From an uncultured Lachnospiraceae bacterium (GTDB lineage: Bacteria > Bacillota > Clostridia > Lachnospirales > Lachnospiraceae): 64,000 nucleotides of DNA. Numbering within the stretch: position 1 is the first letter of the stretch; every line of letters begins with the position of its first letter. Of this stretch, positions 42,584 to 51,430 are shown piece after piece. A model generated the notes under the pieces. It was given only the letters and a program-made list of their open reading frames with translations. It was not told the origin of the DNA and searched no databases. Location of the stretch: NCBI GenBank assembly GCA_947176065.1, contig CAMWPB010000007.1:21582-85581 (forward strand), in the 5' to 3' direction. The position numbers and the translations under genes are program-made.

Positions 42584-42628
42584 TATATATTATCTCTCAT
42601 TTTGGAATTATGTGCTTTTTTAAATAGG

Positions 42629-42664
42629 TTTACAATTGTAAATTGTATTTAACCATCTTATAAT
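42629..42664 (+). promoter_or_regulatory. Promoter of the 81-aa gene with a 14-bp palindrome over the -35
   Basis: TTGTAA (42636-42641), 17 bp, TATAAT (42659-42664). The palindrome TTTACAATTGTAAA (42629-42642) covers the -35; its core TACAATTGTA fits the TACANNTGTA box of the CopY/BlaI family, so BlaI or another repressor may bind here. Confidence 0.6.
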
Positions 42665-42699
42665 CAATTGTGTAAATGAGAAAAGAAATAGGGGTGAGT

Positions 42700-42945
42700 A
42701 TGATAATGAATAAGGACGAATTTAGAATAATTCACAGCACATATTACTCCCTCGATGCGCCTTCTGACGGTGCCGCAAAGTGGGCTGAAAAAACATGGAA
42801 AGCGCACCATACGGCGTCTTCCTTTCATCTCCCGGATATGATATCCGGCGTTTTAGAAGCGGAAAGCAAAGAACTGTTTAAAAAATATATAGATATCCAT
42901 AAAGAAGGCCCAATGGTGGAATGGGCGAAAACAATCACATTTTAA
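42700..42945 (+). CDS. Small hypothetical protein (81 aa)
   Basis: Starts at ATG 42700 (MIMNKDEFRIIHSTYYSLD) behind AGGGGTGAG; the in-frame ATG 42706 is also possible. Soluble, with balanced charge and a Trp/His-containing middle (KWAEKTWKAHHTASSF), no Cys, no membrane segment. The plus-strand promoter at 42629-42664 carries a CopY-like palindrome and is divergent from the blaI2 promoter, so co-regulation by BlaI is possible. I do not recognise the family. Confidence 0.65.
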   Translation: MIMNKDEFRIIHSTYYSLDAPSDGAAKWAEKTWKAHHTASSFHLPDMISGVLEAESKELFKKYIDIHKEGPMVEWAKTITF

Positions 42946-43093
42946 TATATTATTACTTACAGAGCATATTTGCGCAAACAGCGACAGGATTTTTCAACCG
43001 CAATTCTATACAATGATTTTACACAGGGAGAGCGAATCGAAGGCAGTCACTTGACCCGATGCGCGCAGCACTACGGGAAAGGCAGGAACCGAC

Positions 43094-43981
43094 ATGTCAA
43101 TACTACTGATTCAACAGGCAATATGCTATATGGAAGAGCACATTTACGAGGACATCAACTATACCGATGTGGCCAGAAGCATCCATATGTCGAACTATAA
43201 TTTCCATCGGACATTCAGCTTTATTGCCGGAATGACAGCCAACGAATACATCCGGTGCCGCCGCCTTACACTGGCGGCGCAGGAACTCCAGTCAACAGAT
43301 CTGTCTGTCATTGACGCCGCATATAAGTATGGCTACGAATCGCCGGAGAGTTTTTCCAAAGCCTTTTCGCGCTTTCATGGTTCCACACCGAAACAGGCAA
43401 AAAAACCGGGCGCGCAACTCCATTTATTCAATCCCCTTGTGATAAAAATAATCACGGAAGGCGGTAGTGTTATGGATTACAGAATGGAACACAGAGAATC
43501 ACAGCAGTTTATTGCAATGGTCAGATCATTTCCCAATGAGGGCATCAATGATGACAGCGACCACAGCATTCCTGACTTCTGGACGGAATGTGACGAAAAG
43601 AACCTGTTTGAGCCCATGAAGCAGCTCAGGCCGGAGGGCAAAAGAGATATATACGGCTTATGCAGCCCTGCAAAAGCGAACGAAACACATTTTAACTACG
43701 GCATCGGCATTATAATTGATGAAGATACCGATTCTTCCGGCTTAGATGCGCTCATAAGCCGCGGTTACACCTTATGGAAAACGGAACCCGCCGACTATGC
43801 CGTGTTTAAATGCATCGGCACAGACGGGGACTGCATCGGAGAGACCTGGAGCAAATTTTACAAAGAATTTTCTCCGCAGACGGGCTATACACAGACCGAT
43901 GATACAGATTTTGAAATCTACTTTGAAAAGGGCGAAGAAGGTCTGGTCTGCGAATTATGGGTGCCTGTCACTAAGGGGTAA
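43094..43981 (+). CDS. AraC-family regulator with GyrI-like effector-binding domain
   Basis: 295 residues. N-terminal AraC double helix-turn-helix (residues 5-105: ICYMEEHIYEDINYTDVARSIHMSNYNFHRTF ... YGYESPESFSKAFSRFHGSTP), then a GyrI/SoxS-type small-molecule binding domain (about 125-293) ending YFEKGEEGLVCELWVPV. This Rob-like layout senses hydrophobic compounds or drugs. Monocistronic with its own terminator. AGGAAC before ATG 43094. Target genes are not evident nearby. Confidence 0.92.
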   Translation: MSILLIQQAICYMEEHIYEDINYTDVARSIHMSNYNFHRTFSFIAGMTANEYIRCRRLTLAAQELQSTDLSVIDAAYKYGYESPESFSKAFSRFHGSTPKQAKKPGAQLHLFNPLVIKIITEGGSVMDYRMEHRESQQFIAMVRSFPNEGINDDSDHSIPDFWTECDEKNLFEPMKQLRPEGKRDIYGLCSPAKANETHFNYGIGIIIDEDTDSSGLDALISRGYTLWKTEPADYAVFKCIGTDGDCIGETWSKFYKEFSPQTGYTQTDDTDFEIYFEKGEEGLVCELWVPVTKG

Positions 43982-44020
43982 TCCCTTTCGAAATCTGCAG
44001 GTAAAAGCAGTACCGAAAAT

Positions 44021-44050
44021 AAAACCGTCCCTAATGCGGGGCGGTTTTTG
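44021..44050 (+). terminator. Terminator after the AraC/GyrI-like gene
   Basis: AAAACCGTCCC pairs with GGGGCGGTTTT (one G-U) around TAATGC, followed by TTTG. Starts 40 nt after the stop. Confidence 0.85.
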
Positions 44051-44096
44051 CTTCCCAAATCACATCCTTAAATTGTTGTATGAAATGACATTGACT

Positions 44097-45404
44097 CTAT
44101 AGCCGCCCGCCTTCATAATACGCCAGAAAAGCTGCCCGCGTATACTCCATATCCGCCACAGCCCCAAACTCTCTGATAGAATGCATCGCCAGAATCGGCG
44201 CGCCCATATCCACCGTGGGAATCGTGGTCAGCCCGGAAAGCGCGGGGCCAATGGTGGAACCGCCCACGACATCATTCCTGTTTACAAACTTCTGGTAAGG
44301 AACCCCTGCGCTCTCGCAGGCATCCGCAAAATAAGCGGCGCTCCATGCAGTCGTGGCGTACCGCTGGGATGCGGAATACTTAATCACAGGACCGCCCCCT
44401 AACACGGGGCGGTTTTCCGTATCATGCTTGTCACTGTAATTGGGATGCACTGCGTGCGCCAGATCCGCCGAAATCGAAGTCGAATTTGCAACCGCCTGAA
44501 AATACCCCTCATCCGACAGGCCGAGATTCTTGCAGATGCGGTTCAGGATATGCAAAAGAAGCCCGGAATTTGCCCCCTGTGCCGTGATGCTTCCCACCTC
44601 CTCATTGTCGAAGGCCGCAAGCACCTGACAGCGCTCTCCCGTTCCCGCCTCCGTCAACGCAGTCAGCCCTGCATAAACCATGGAGAGATCGTCAATCCGG
44701 GGCGCCGAGATAAACTCCTGCTTTTTCCCCGTAAAAATTCCCTTCTGGTACTCATACAAAAACAGCTCGTAATCCACAAGCTCCTCTTTTTCGATACCCG
44801 TTTCCTCCCAAAGCAGGGCGGACAGATAATCCTCTTTTTCCAGTCCTTCCTCCTTCATGGACAAAAGCGGCAGAATTTCAGTCTGTCTGTTACAGGAACC
44901 TTTTTCATTCTTATCCCGGTTAAAATGGATGCAGAGATTCGGAATCACAAAAACAGGCTTGTCAATCTGAATGAGCTTTTCCCGCAATCTGCCGTTTTCC
45001 TTTACGATTACGCGCCCGGCCAGGGCGAGCGGCCTGTCGAACCATGTTTGCAGAATGGCGCCGCCATAGACTTCCACATTCACCTTCACATACCCGTCCG
45101 GGGTCACGGTGCACGGCCCGGGCTTAATTTTGAGTGCCGGGGAATCCGTATGTGCGCCGATAATACGGAATCCTTCTTTCGCCAAATCCCCATTGCCCAC
45201 GGTAAAGGCAATCACCGCCGAACTGTTTTTTACGACAAAATATCTGCCGTCCTTTTTAAGAGACCAGCTTTCCGTTTCCTTTAATTCCTGAAAACCGTTC
45301 TCCCGAAGCAATGCAGCCGCGTTTTCTGCGGCGTGATAAGCCGTGGGGCTGTCGTTTAGATATTGCAATAAACCTTCTGCAAATTTCTGATTACTTGCAT
45401 TCAT
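44097..45404 (-). CDS. M18 family aminopeptidase
   Basis: 435 residues from ATG 45404 (MNASNQKFAEGLLQYLNDSP), with GAAAGGA; the longer open frame upstream has no good site. Two-zinc aminopeptidase with family motifs: IGAHTDSPALKIKP (metal His/Asp), AAFDNEEVGSITAQGANS (Glu-Glu and bridging ligand), DLAHAVHPNYSDKHD, and the C-terminal MDMGAPILAMHSIRE-like block (VDMGAPILAMHSIREF). It removes N-terminal, usually acidic, residues from cytosolic peptides. Putative promoter: TTGTCG-16-TATATA at 45520-45547 on the minus strand. Confidence 0.95.
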   Translation of the reverse strand: MNASNQKFAEGLLQYLNDSPTAYHAAENAAALLRENGFQELKETESWSLKKDGRYFVVKNSSAVIAFTVGNGDLAKEGFRIIGAHTDSPALKIKPGPCTVTPDGYVKVNVEVYGGAILQTWFDRPLALAGRVIVKENGRLREKLIQIDKPVFVIPNLCIHFNRDKNEKGSCNRQTEILPLLSMKEEGLEKEDYLSALLWEETGIEKEELVDYELFLYEYQKGIFTGKKQEFISAPRIDDLSMVYAGLTALTEAGTGERCQVLAAFDNEEVGSITAQGANSGLLLHILNRICKNLGLSDEGYFQAVANSTSISADLAHAVHPNYSDKHDTENRPVLGGGPVIKYSASQRYATTAWSAAYFADACESAGVPYQKFVNRNDVVGGSTIGPALSGLTTIPTVDMGAPILAMHSIREFGAVADMEYTRAAFLAYYEGGRL

Positions 45405-45519
45405 AGTTATCCTTTCCGCGCTGTGTCTCATCCAGCCTTTCCATTTCACGCTACAGATACACTGCCAACCAGCGCCTCTTTCTCCTCTTCTATGACCAAA
45501 GCAAAATGGCTTTGATCTG

Positions 45520-45547
45520 TATATAGTATATCCATCCACACCGACAA
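45520..45547 (-). promoter_or_regulatory. Putative promoter of the M18 aminopeptidase
   Basis: Minus strand TTGTCG (45542-45547), 16 bp, TATATA (45520-45525). Non-ideal spacing and -35; the leader would be about 110 nt. Confidence 0.45.
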
Positions 45548-45599
45548 AAGCAATCCTTATCAATCGTGTTTTTATCGGAATACCGATTGCACAATCTTG

Positions 45600-46826
45600 T
45601 CATTTTGCCAAAAATTCCTTCACTCCATACTTTTCCCGGTATTGGTGGAGCGTTATCCCTGTGGCCTTTTTAAATTTTTCCCCCAGATGGCTCTGTGAAC
45701 AGAAGCCCAGATAATTTGCTATCTCTATATAAGAATAATGAGAATAGATGAGCATATTTTTCACCAGCTTTATTTTTTCCTGGAGAATATACTGCCCGAT
45801 TGTAATCCCCTCCTCTTTCTTAAAAAGGCCGGACAGGTAATTAGGATTCATGTAAAGCGCTTTTGCAATTTCCGCTGTGGTAATTTTCCCGTGCAGATGC
45901 GCGAAAATGTAGTCCTTGCATTGGCTGATACGGGAATCCGCCGCCAAAGCCCGGGCTCCTCCCGCTTTTTTCTCCCGCTCTTCCTTAACGAGAAGCGCAT
46001 ACTGGTATTCCGCCTGTCTCGCAAGCTGATACGCTGTTTCGGGAGTACGCGCCTTCTCCAGCTTGCGGATATAGCTGTCGCTTAACGAAAACGCCGTTTC
46101 AGGCATAATCCCACCCTCTATCGCAGCCCGCGAAGCCAGCGTGACGAGAACAATCCCGAGATTTTGATTGTTTCGCAGAGGGTCATCCGCCAGAACCCCC
46201 AATTCGCCGATATAATCCTCCTCCCAGCTCTTCTTGAGCTGCTCCGGGTCGCCGCTGCGTATGCTCCCCACCTCCCTGACCTCCTGATCGTAGGGATTGT
46301 GGTTGGAAGTCTTCTCCTGATACTGGAAAACAATATCCGTAAATTCCCGGTGCACTTCTATCGTGATAGAATGATCCAGATAATTATAGTCGGCAGTCTC
46401 ATGCGCGGAACAAGTATCGTTATGAAACAGATTATGTATCAGAAGCAGCTCGGTTATCATATCGAAAGCCTTACAGCGGTATAAAAAAGGAAGAAGGTCT
46501 GCAGTGACCGACAATGGCGGCAGCTTATGCCGACTGGCGCTGTCGGACGCCAGAATGACGGGCCCCACAACAAACACGGCCTCCCCGCAATGAACCAGCC
46601 CATAGGATACGGACGCTTCCCCTGTGGCAATAAGGGGTGGGCAGTCCGGCTCTGCAAAGTTCAACAGGTCTTTCGCATACGGCTCCTCTTTGTCCGTGAA
46701 GAAAGGATTGTCCGTCAGATCCAGACGTTCGCAGACCCTTGTCCAACCTTCGTCCGACCGGAAAAACCTTCTGACAATTGTGTGAAGGCGCCGCGATACA
46801 TACTGCATGAGATAAGTATCATTCAT
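45600..46826 (-). CDS. AraC-family regulator of the GH5/GH43 operon
   Basis: 408 residues from ATG 46826 (MNDTYLMQYVSRRLHTIVRRFF) with GGGAGGG. A large N-terminal region (about 1-300) with no recognised domain carries the presumed sugar-sensing function; the C-terminal 100 residues are the AraC double helix-turn-helix (GKITTAEIAKALYMNPNYLSGLFKKEEG ... FCSQSHLGEKFKKATGITLHQYREK). It is divergent from the sugar-degradation operon, and two 19-bp direct repeats between the genes look like its binding sites. It likely activates that operon when the substrate is present. Confidence 0.92.
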   Translation of the reverse strand: MNDTYLMQYVSRRLHTIVRRFFRSDEGWTRVCERLDLTDNPFFTDKEEPYAKDLLNFAEPDCPPLIATGEASVSYGLVHCGEAVFVVGPVILASDSASRHKLPPLSVTADLLPFLYRCKAFDMITELLLIHNLFHNDTCSAHETADYNYLDHSITIEVHREFTDIVFQYQEKTSNHNPYDQEVREVGSIRSGDPEQLKKSWEEDYIGELGVLADDPLRNNQNLGIVLVTLASRAAIEGGIMPETAFSLSDSYIRKLEKARTPETAYQLARQAEYQYALLVKEEREKKAGGARALAADSRISQCKDYIFAHLHGKITTAEIAKALYMNPNYLSGLFKKEEGITIGQYILQEKIKLVKNMLIYSHYSYIEIANYLGFCSQSHLGEKFKKATGITLHQYREKYGVKEFLAK

Positions 46827-46864
46827 GGATTTTCCCTCCCAGCTACCATTAGTATAACATATAA

Positions 46865-46903
46865 AAATGAAAATTATGATATACAAATGAATTTTATGAT
46901 ATA
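46865..46903. promoter_or_regulatory. Direct repeats, probable AraC-regulator binding sites
   Basis: AAATGAAAATTATGATATA (46865-46883) and AAATGAATTTTATGATATA (46885-46903) agree at 17 of 19 positions with a 20-bp period, so both lie on the same face of the helix, as AraC half-sites do. They sit between the divergent regulator and GH5 genes. Confidence 0.7.
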
Positions 46904-46975
46904 GATTGAAATATACTTTTTATAAACTGAAAGAAAAGAGCATCGAGCAAATAACCAGAGAAGGAGGATGGAAAC

Positions 46976-48142
46976 ATGTATGTAAAAGGAGTTAATCTTG
47001 GAAACTGGCTTGTTCTGGAGAAGTGGATGAGCCCCGCCCTGTTTGACGGAACAGACGCGGAGGATGAATACTATCTGCCGAGGAGCCTTTCGCCGGAGGT
47101 TTACGAGGCCCGTATCAAAGTACACCGCAGCGAGTATATCTCCGAACGCGATTTCGCGACAATCAAACGGATCGGCCTGAACACCGTGCGCATTCCGGTG
47201 CCTTACTTCATTTTCGGGGACCGCCCGCCGTTTATCGGATGCATTCAGGAGCTGGACAAAGCCTTTTCCTGGGCGGAAAAATATGATATTCAGATCCTGA
47301 TTGATCTGCACACGGCGCCCCTGAGTCAGAACGGCTTTGATAACGGCGGTATCTGCGGCGTCTGCAAGTGGAGCCAGTCCCCCGAGGAAGTGGATTTTGT
47401 GCTGAATGTGCTGGAGAAGCTGGCCAAACGCTATGGACAACGGAAAGGACTTATGGGCATTACACCCATCAACGAGCCGATCACAAAGGAAATGTGGGAA
47501 ACCATGGATGTTCCCGGCCGGTATCCCCCTGTGGATAAGGAGATGGCAGAAGGCAGCGCACCCAATACGATGGAATTTCTGCACGACTTTTACAACAGGG
47601 CCTATGACCGCATTCGTCCCAATATAAAAGACGACGCCTATGTTGTTTTTCATGACGCTTTTCAGATGAAGGTCTGGAAGGAGTTTATCACACAGCCGCG
47701 CTTTGACCATGTGATGCTGGACACACATCAATATCTGATGGTGGCGGAGGCTATGGGCTGTGAGCAGTCTCTAAACGGCTATATCAAATATATTCAGGAA
47801 AATTATGCGAAGGACATGGAAGAGGTACAGTCCTATGTACCTGTGATCTGCGGCGAATGGTGCCTGTTTAATTCCTATGTGGTTGGCGTGGACACCAAGG
47901 GCGGACAGTCCGTATTAAACGGTATGGATTACGCAGACGCACCTGACGAGCTGTCAGAAGAAGCCAAAAAGCACTTGTACGCGCAGCTTGCCAATGCGCA
48001 GCTTGCGGCATGGCAGAAGGGAAGCGGCTATTTTTACTGGAATTATAAGCTGTTGCTCGACACCGTAAACGAGCCGCAATGGAAAGGCTGGGACTGCTGG
48101 GATCTCGGCAAGAGCGTGGATCTTGGATGGTTCCCAGTGTGA
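46976..48142 (+). CDS. Glycoside hydrolase family 5, exo-beta-1,3-glucosidase-like
   Basis: 388 residues, intracellular (no signal peptide). Starts VKGVNLGNWLVLEKWMSP, a signature of the exo-beta-1,3-glucanase-like GH5 group; acid/base Glu167 in TPINEP and nucleophile Glu294 in VICGEWC; also NTVRIPVPYF and LIDLHTAP of the barrel. It should cleave beta-linked glucosides or oligosaccharides after import; exact linkage is not readable. GGAGG before ATG 46976. The final GTG codon and TGA stop belong to a structured element that fills the space before the transporter gene. Confidence 0.9.
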   Translation: MYVKGVNLGNWLVLEKWMSPALFDGTDAEDEYYLPRSLSPEVYEARIKVHRSEYISERDFATIKRIGLNTVRIPVPYFIFGDRPPFIGCIQELDKAFSWAEKYDIQILIDLHTAPLSQNGFDNGGICGVCKWSQSPEEVDFVLNVLEKLAKRYGQRKGLMGITPINEPITKEMWETMDVPGRYPPVDKEMAEGSAPNTMEFLHDFYNRAYDRIRPNIKDDAYVVFHDAFQMKVWKEFITQPRFDHVMLDTHQYLMVAEAMGCEQSLNGYIKYIQENYAKDMEEVQSYVPVICGEWCLFNSYVVGVDTKGGQSVLNGMDYADAPDELSEEAKKHLYAQLANAQLAAWQKGSGYFYWNYKLLLDTVNEPQWKGWDCWDLGKSVDLGWFPV

Positions 48143-48232
48143 GAAGTAATTCTAAAACTCAGCAGCAGTGGCTGCTTCGTTAAAAATTACTAAATCTCAC
48201 ACAGGAGAATGCCTAAAATACAGGCATTCTCC
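48137..48232 (+). repeat. Structured intercistronic element, copy 2
   Basis: Outer stem GTGTGAGA / TCTCACAC (48137-48144, 48195-48202), second stem AGTAATTCT / AAAATTACT (48145-48153, 48183-48191) with the bulge AAA on the 3' side, inner hairpin AGCAGC / GCTGCT, then hairpin GGAGAATGCCT / AGGCATTCTCC (48204-48214, 48222-48232). The TGA stop of the GH5 gene occupies positions 4-6. Compared with copy 1 at 32513-32607, two outer-stem pairs and one second-stem pair change on both sides, keeping pairing. Confidence 0.8.
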
Positions 48233-48282
48233 GTACGATCCTAAAATTTTAATTATAATACTTACAGAAAGGAATGATGATT

Positions 48283-49716
48283 ATGAATATGAACACTGGA
48301 AAAGCGGAAAACCCCGACGCAAAGCTCTCCTTTTTTGAACGTCTGGCATACGGTATCGGTGATTATGCCGGCAATCTGGTATATTCCTCCATATCGGCGT
48401 TCCTGCTGGTATATTATATAAGTGTACTCGGCGTTGATGCCGGTGTGGCAGCCTCCATTATGGCTGTCTCTAAAATATTTGACGGCGTTTCCGATTTGAT
48501 TATGGGACGGATTGTAGATAATACTAAAAGTAAATGGGGCAAAGCGCGTCCCTGGATTCTGCGGATGTGTTTCCCGCTGGCCATCTGTACGGTGCTTATG
48601 TTCTCGGTGCCCGCCTCTCTGGCCGGCTCCGCGCAGGTTGCTTATATGTTTTTGACCTACAATCTGGTCTCCACCGTATTCTATACCGGCCTGAATGTAC
48701 CCTACGCATCCCTGCAGGGTCTGATGACCACCAACCAGTATGAACGGGGCCTTCTCGGCAATTTCCGTATGCTTCTTGCAACCTTCGGCACTATGACCGT
48801 CAATACCGTCGTGCTGAAGCTGTGCGCCTTCTTCGGCGGCGGGGAACAGTACAGTCAAAAGGGCTGGACTCTTGCCTTTATCTGTCTGATGATCGCCTTC
48901 GTAGTATTAAACCTGATTACCTTCTTCTTCTGTAAGGAAAGAGTTTCCGGCGCGGAGGAAAACGGATCTTCCAAGCAGGAAAAGGGACCTTCTGTTCTCG
49001 AATGCCTGAAGAGCCTTGTGGTAAACAAATACTGGCTTTTGATGGTGGCATTCCTTTTCTCCCTGTACTTTATGATGTCGACCTTCTTTGGCAGCGCTTA
49101 CTATTTCGCGCAGTATGTGCTGGGAGATGAGAGCGCCTACGCAATTACGGCCAACTCGCTGTCCATAGCACAGATCGTAATGATGTTTATCACCCCTTTT
49201 ATTATGGCCAAAATCGGCAAACGCTGGACAGGGCTGCTCGGCATGGCCGTATCCATCGTCGCTTTCGTCATGACAGCTTTGGCCGGACAGAATGTGACTC
49301 TGGTTGTGGCATGTAATATTTTAAAGGGAGCGGCTTTCGGCTGCGGCGCCGCTACCATGTTCGGCCTTTTACAGGATTCCATCACTTACGGGCAGTGGCT
49401 CACCGGCGTACAGGCCGTGGGTATGGGTAATGCGGCATCCTCCTTCTGCATGAAGGTAGGTTCTGGATTAGGAACCGCAGCGCTTGGCTGGATCTTAAAT
49501 GCGGGCGGCTTCAGCGTCGACCCCACCAGCACATCCGCGATCGCCTCCGTTAATGCAGCCTATATCTGGGTGCCGGTCATTACCGGCGTGATCGGCGTAC
49601 TCTGCCTGCTGGCATTTGATCTGGATAAGCACTATAAAAAAGCCGTAGACGATCTGGCGGCAGGAAAGTGGAAGGGCAGCCAGACAGATTCTTTTAACGA
49701 TTATTATGACAAATAA
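48283..49716 (+). CDS. GPH-family (MelB-like) glycoside:cation symporter
   Basis: About 477 residues, twelve hydrophobic segments. Family features: FFERLAYGIGDYAGNLVYSS at the N-terminus, DGVSDLIMGRIVDNTKSKWGKARPWIL (the conserved loop between helices 2 and 3), and SFCMKVGSGLG in the second half. It imports an oligosaccharide or glycoside together with Na+ or H+. Several ATG codons are in frame (48274, 48277, 48283, 48289); AAAGGA is best spaced for 48283. Second gene of the operon between GH5 and GH43, so its cargo is probably the GH5/GH43 substrate. Confidence 0.93.
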   Translation: MNMNTGKAENPDAKLSFFERLAYGIGDYAGNLVYSSISAFLLVYYISVLGVDAGVAASIMAVSKIFDGVSDLIMGRIVDNTKSKWGKARPWILRMCFPLAICTVLMFSVPASLAGSAQVAYMFLTYNLVSTVFYTGLNVPYASLQGLMTTNQYERGLLGNFRMLLATFGTMTVNTVVLKLCAFFGGGEQYSQKGWTLAFICLMIAFVVLNLITFFFCKERVSGAEENGSSKQEKGPSVLECLKSLVVNKYWLLMVAFLFSLYFMMSTFFGSAYYFAQYVLGDESAYAITANSLSIAQIVMMFITPFIMAKIGKRWTGLLGMAVSIVAFVMTALAGQNVTLVVACNILKGAAFGCGAATMFGLLQDSITYGQWLTGVQAVGMGNAASSFCMKVGSGLGTAALGWILNAGGFSVDPTSTSAIASVNAAYIWVPVITGVIGVLCLLAFDLDKHYKKAVDDLAAGKWKGSQTDSFNDYYDK

Positions 49717-49738
49717 AACACTTATATAGGAGGAAACC

Positions 49739-51367
49739 ATGATTACCAATCCGATTTTGCCGGGATTTCACCCGGACCCGTGTATCTGCAGAAAGGGCGA
49801 AGACTACTATTTAGCGGTGTCCTCCTTTGAGTGGCTGCCGGGAATCCCGGTCTATCATTCCCGGGATCTGAAAAACTGGGAGCTTTACAGTCATGTCATC
49901 ACAGAAGCGTCCGGGGTGGATCTGACCAGACTCCCTTCCGCAAAGGGAATCTGGGCACCCTGCCTGACTTACTGTGAGGAGGAGGATCTCTTCTATGTGG
50001 TATATGGCGTTATGAATTCCATGAATGCCCGCTACTTTGATGTGGACAATTTTGTAATTACGGCAAAGGATATGAAAGGCCCTTGGAGCAAACCTGTCTA
50101 TCTTCATTCCTCCGGCTTCGACGCCTCCCTGTTCCACGACCGGGACGGCAGAAAATGGCTGGTCTCCCTGGAATGGGAAACCCGTGAAGGATACGAGAAG
50201 CCGGGTGCCATCTGTATGGTGGAATATGACCCTAAAGAGCAGAAAATCCTCGGTTATCCCAAGCGGATCTGGCAGGGCGGCACCGACCGGGGCTGTATCG
50301 AAGCGCCGCATTTGACAAGGCGGGGCGATTACTATTACATTATGTGCGCGGAAGGCGGAACAGGGTATAACCATTGTGTGACCATGGGACGTTCCAAAAA
50401 CATATGGGGCCCTTATGAAAAAGATCCGATGAACCCGATCCTGACTTCCACACCCGGCCTATCAAACGAGCGGCATAACCCGGATCACTTAAAGCCCAAA
50501 TATTATAACCCAGAATCCATTTTACAGAAATCAGGCCACGGAAGCTTCGTGGAGACGCAGACAGGCGAAGTCTATATGGTGCATCTGACTGCGCGCCCCT
50601 TTGTCCCGGAGCTGCGCTGCACCCTTGGCCGGGAAACGGCGATTCAGAAAATGGAGTGGACAGCAGATCATTGGCTCCGTCTGGAGGGCGGCGGTAATCT
50701 GGCAAAGCTGGAGGTTCCCGAAAGCTCCCTGCCCGAATACCCCATGCCGCAGATACCGGATTTTGACGACTTTGACAGCGGCGCCTTAAATATCTGGTAC
50801 TATGCCCCGCGGATCATGCCGGAAAGCTTTGCCGACGTAACGGCCAGACCGGGATATGTGCGCCTGCGGGGGCAGGAGTCCCGCACTTCCTTAAACAAGG
50901 TAAGTATTCTGGCCAGAAAGCTGCGTTCCCTGCACGGACGGATTACCACGAAAATGGAATTTCTGCCCGAAATCCACCAGCACAGCGCGGGCCTGATTCT
51001 TTACTATGACAATATGAATTATATCAATCTGCGTAAATACTACAGCGAAACGCTGGGGCAGAGCGCGCTTTCCATTATTCACCTGGAAAACGGGCAAAAG
51101 ACAGAATTTTTAAATTCCCGGATCCCTGTGGAGGATGTGCCGATTTATCTGCGGCTCTATATAGAAGGCCGGGAATCCTGGTTCGAATGGAGCTACGACG
51201 GAGAAACCTATCAGCAGATAGGAAAAAAATTCGACACCAGCAAATTTTCCGACGAGTACTGTGAATACGGGGAATTTACGGGAACCATGGTGGGTCTGAC
51301 CTGCGCTGACAGAGTGAAGCATGAACACTATGCAGACTTTGATTTTCTGGAATATATTTCTAAATAA
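49739..51367 (+). CDS. Glycoside hydrolase family 43 (beta-xylosidase-like)
   Basis: 542 residues, cytosolic. Five-bladed propeller with the GH43 triad in context: FHPDPCIC (general base Asp13), GFDASLFHDRDG (pKa-modulating Asp), GCIEAPHLTRRGDYYYIMCAEGGT (acid Glu), followed by a C-terminal beta-sandwich (about 340-542) as in XynB-type beta-xylosidases/alpha-arabinofuranosidases. It releases xylose or arabinose from short oligosaccharides. RBS AGGAGG before ATG 49739, 22 nt after the transporter. Combination with a GH5 enzyme and a GPH transporter suggests use of a mixed plant glycan fragment. Confidence 0.94.
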   Translation: MITNPILPGFHPDPCICRKGEDYYLAVSSFEWLPGIPVYHSRDLKNWELYSHVITEASGVDLTRLPSAKGIWAPCLTYCEEEDLFYVVYGVMNSMNARYFDVDNFVITAKDMKGPWSKPVYLHSSGFDASLFHDRDGRKWLVSLEWETREGYEKPGAICMVEYDPKEQKILGYPKRIWQGGTDRGCIEAPHLTRRGDYYYIMCAEGGTGYNHCVTMGRSKNIWGPYEKDPMNPILTSTPGLSNERHNPDHLKPKYYNPESILQKSGHGSFVETQTGEVYMVHLTARPFVPELRCTLGRETAIQKMEWTADHWLRLEGGGNLAKLEVPESSLPEYPMPQIPDFDDFDSGALNIWYYAPRIMPESFADVTARPGYVRLRGQESRTSLNKVSILARKLRSLHGRITTKMEFLPEIHQHSAGLILYYDNMNYINLRKYYSETLGQSALSIIHLENGQKTEFLNSRIPVEDVPIYLRLYIEGRESWFEWSYDGETYQQIGKKFDTSKFSDEYCEYGEFTGTMVGLTCADRVKHEHYADFDFLEYISK

Positions 51368-51376
51368 GTGCATGCA

Positions 51377-51406
51377 AAAGGGCTGTCCTTTGACAGCCCT
51401 TTCTTA
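51377..51406. terminator. Bidirectional terminator between GH43 gene and ahcY
   Basis: Stem AAAGGGCTGTC / GACAGCCCTTT (51377-51387, 51392-51402), loop CTTT, followed by CTTATATT; on the minus strand TTTTGCATG follows the stem. Converging genes end on both sides. Confidence 0.88.
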
Positions 51407-51430
51407 TATTCTCACTGTTATCCCTGTTCT

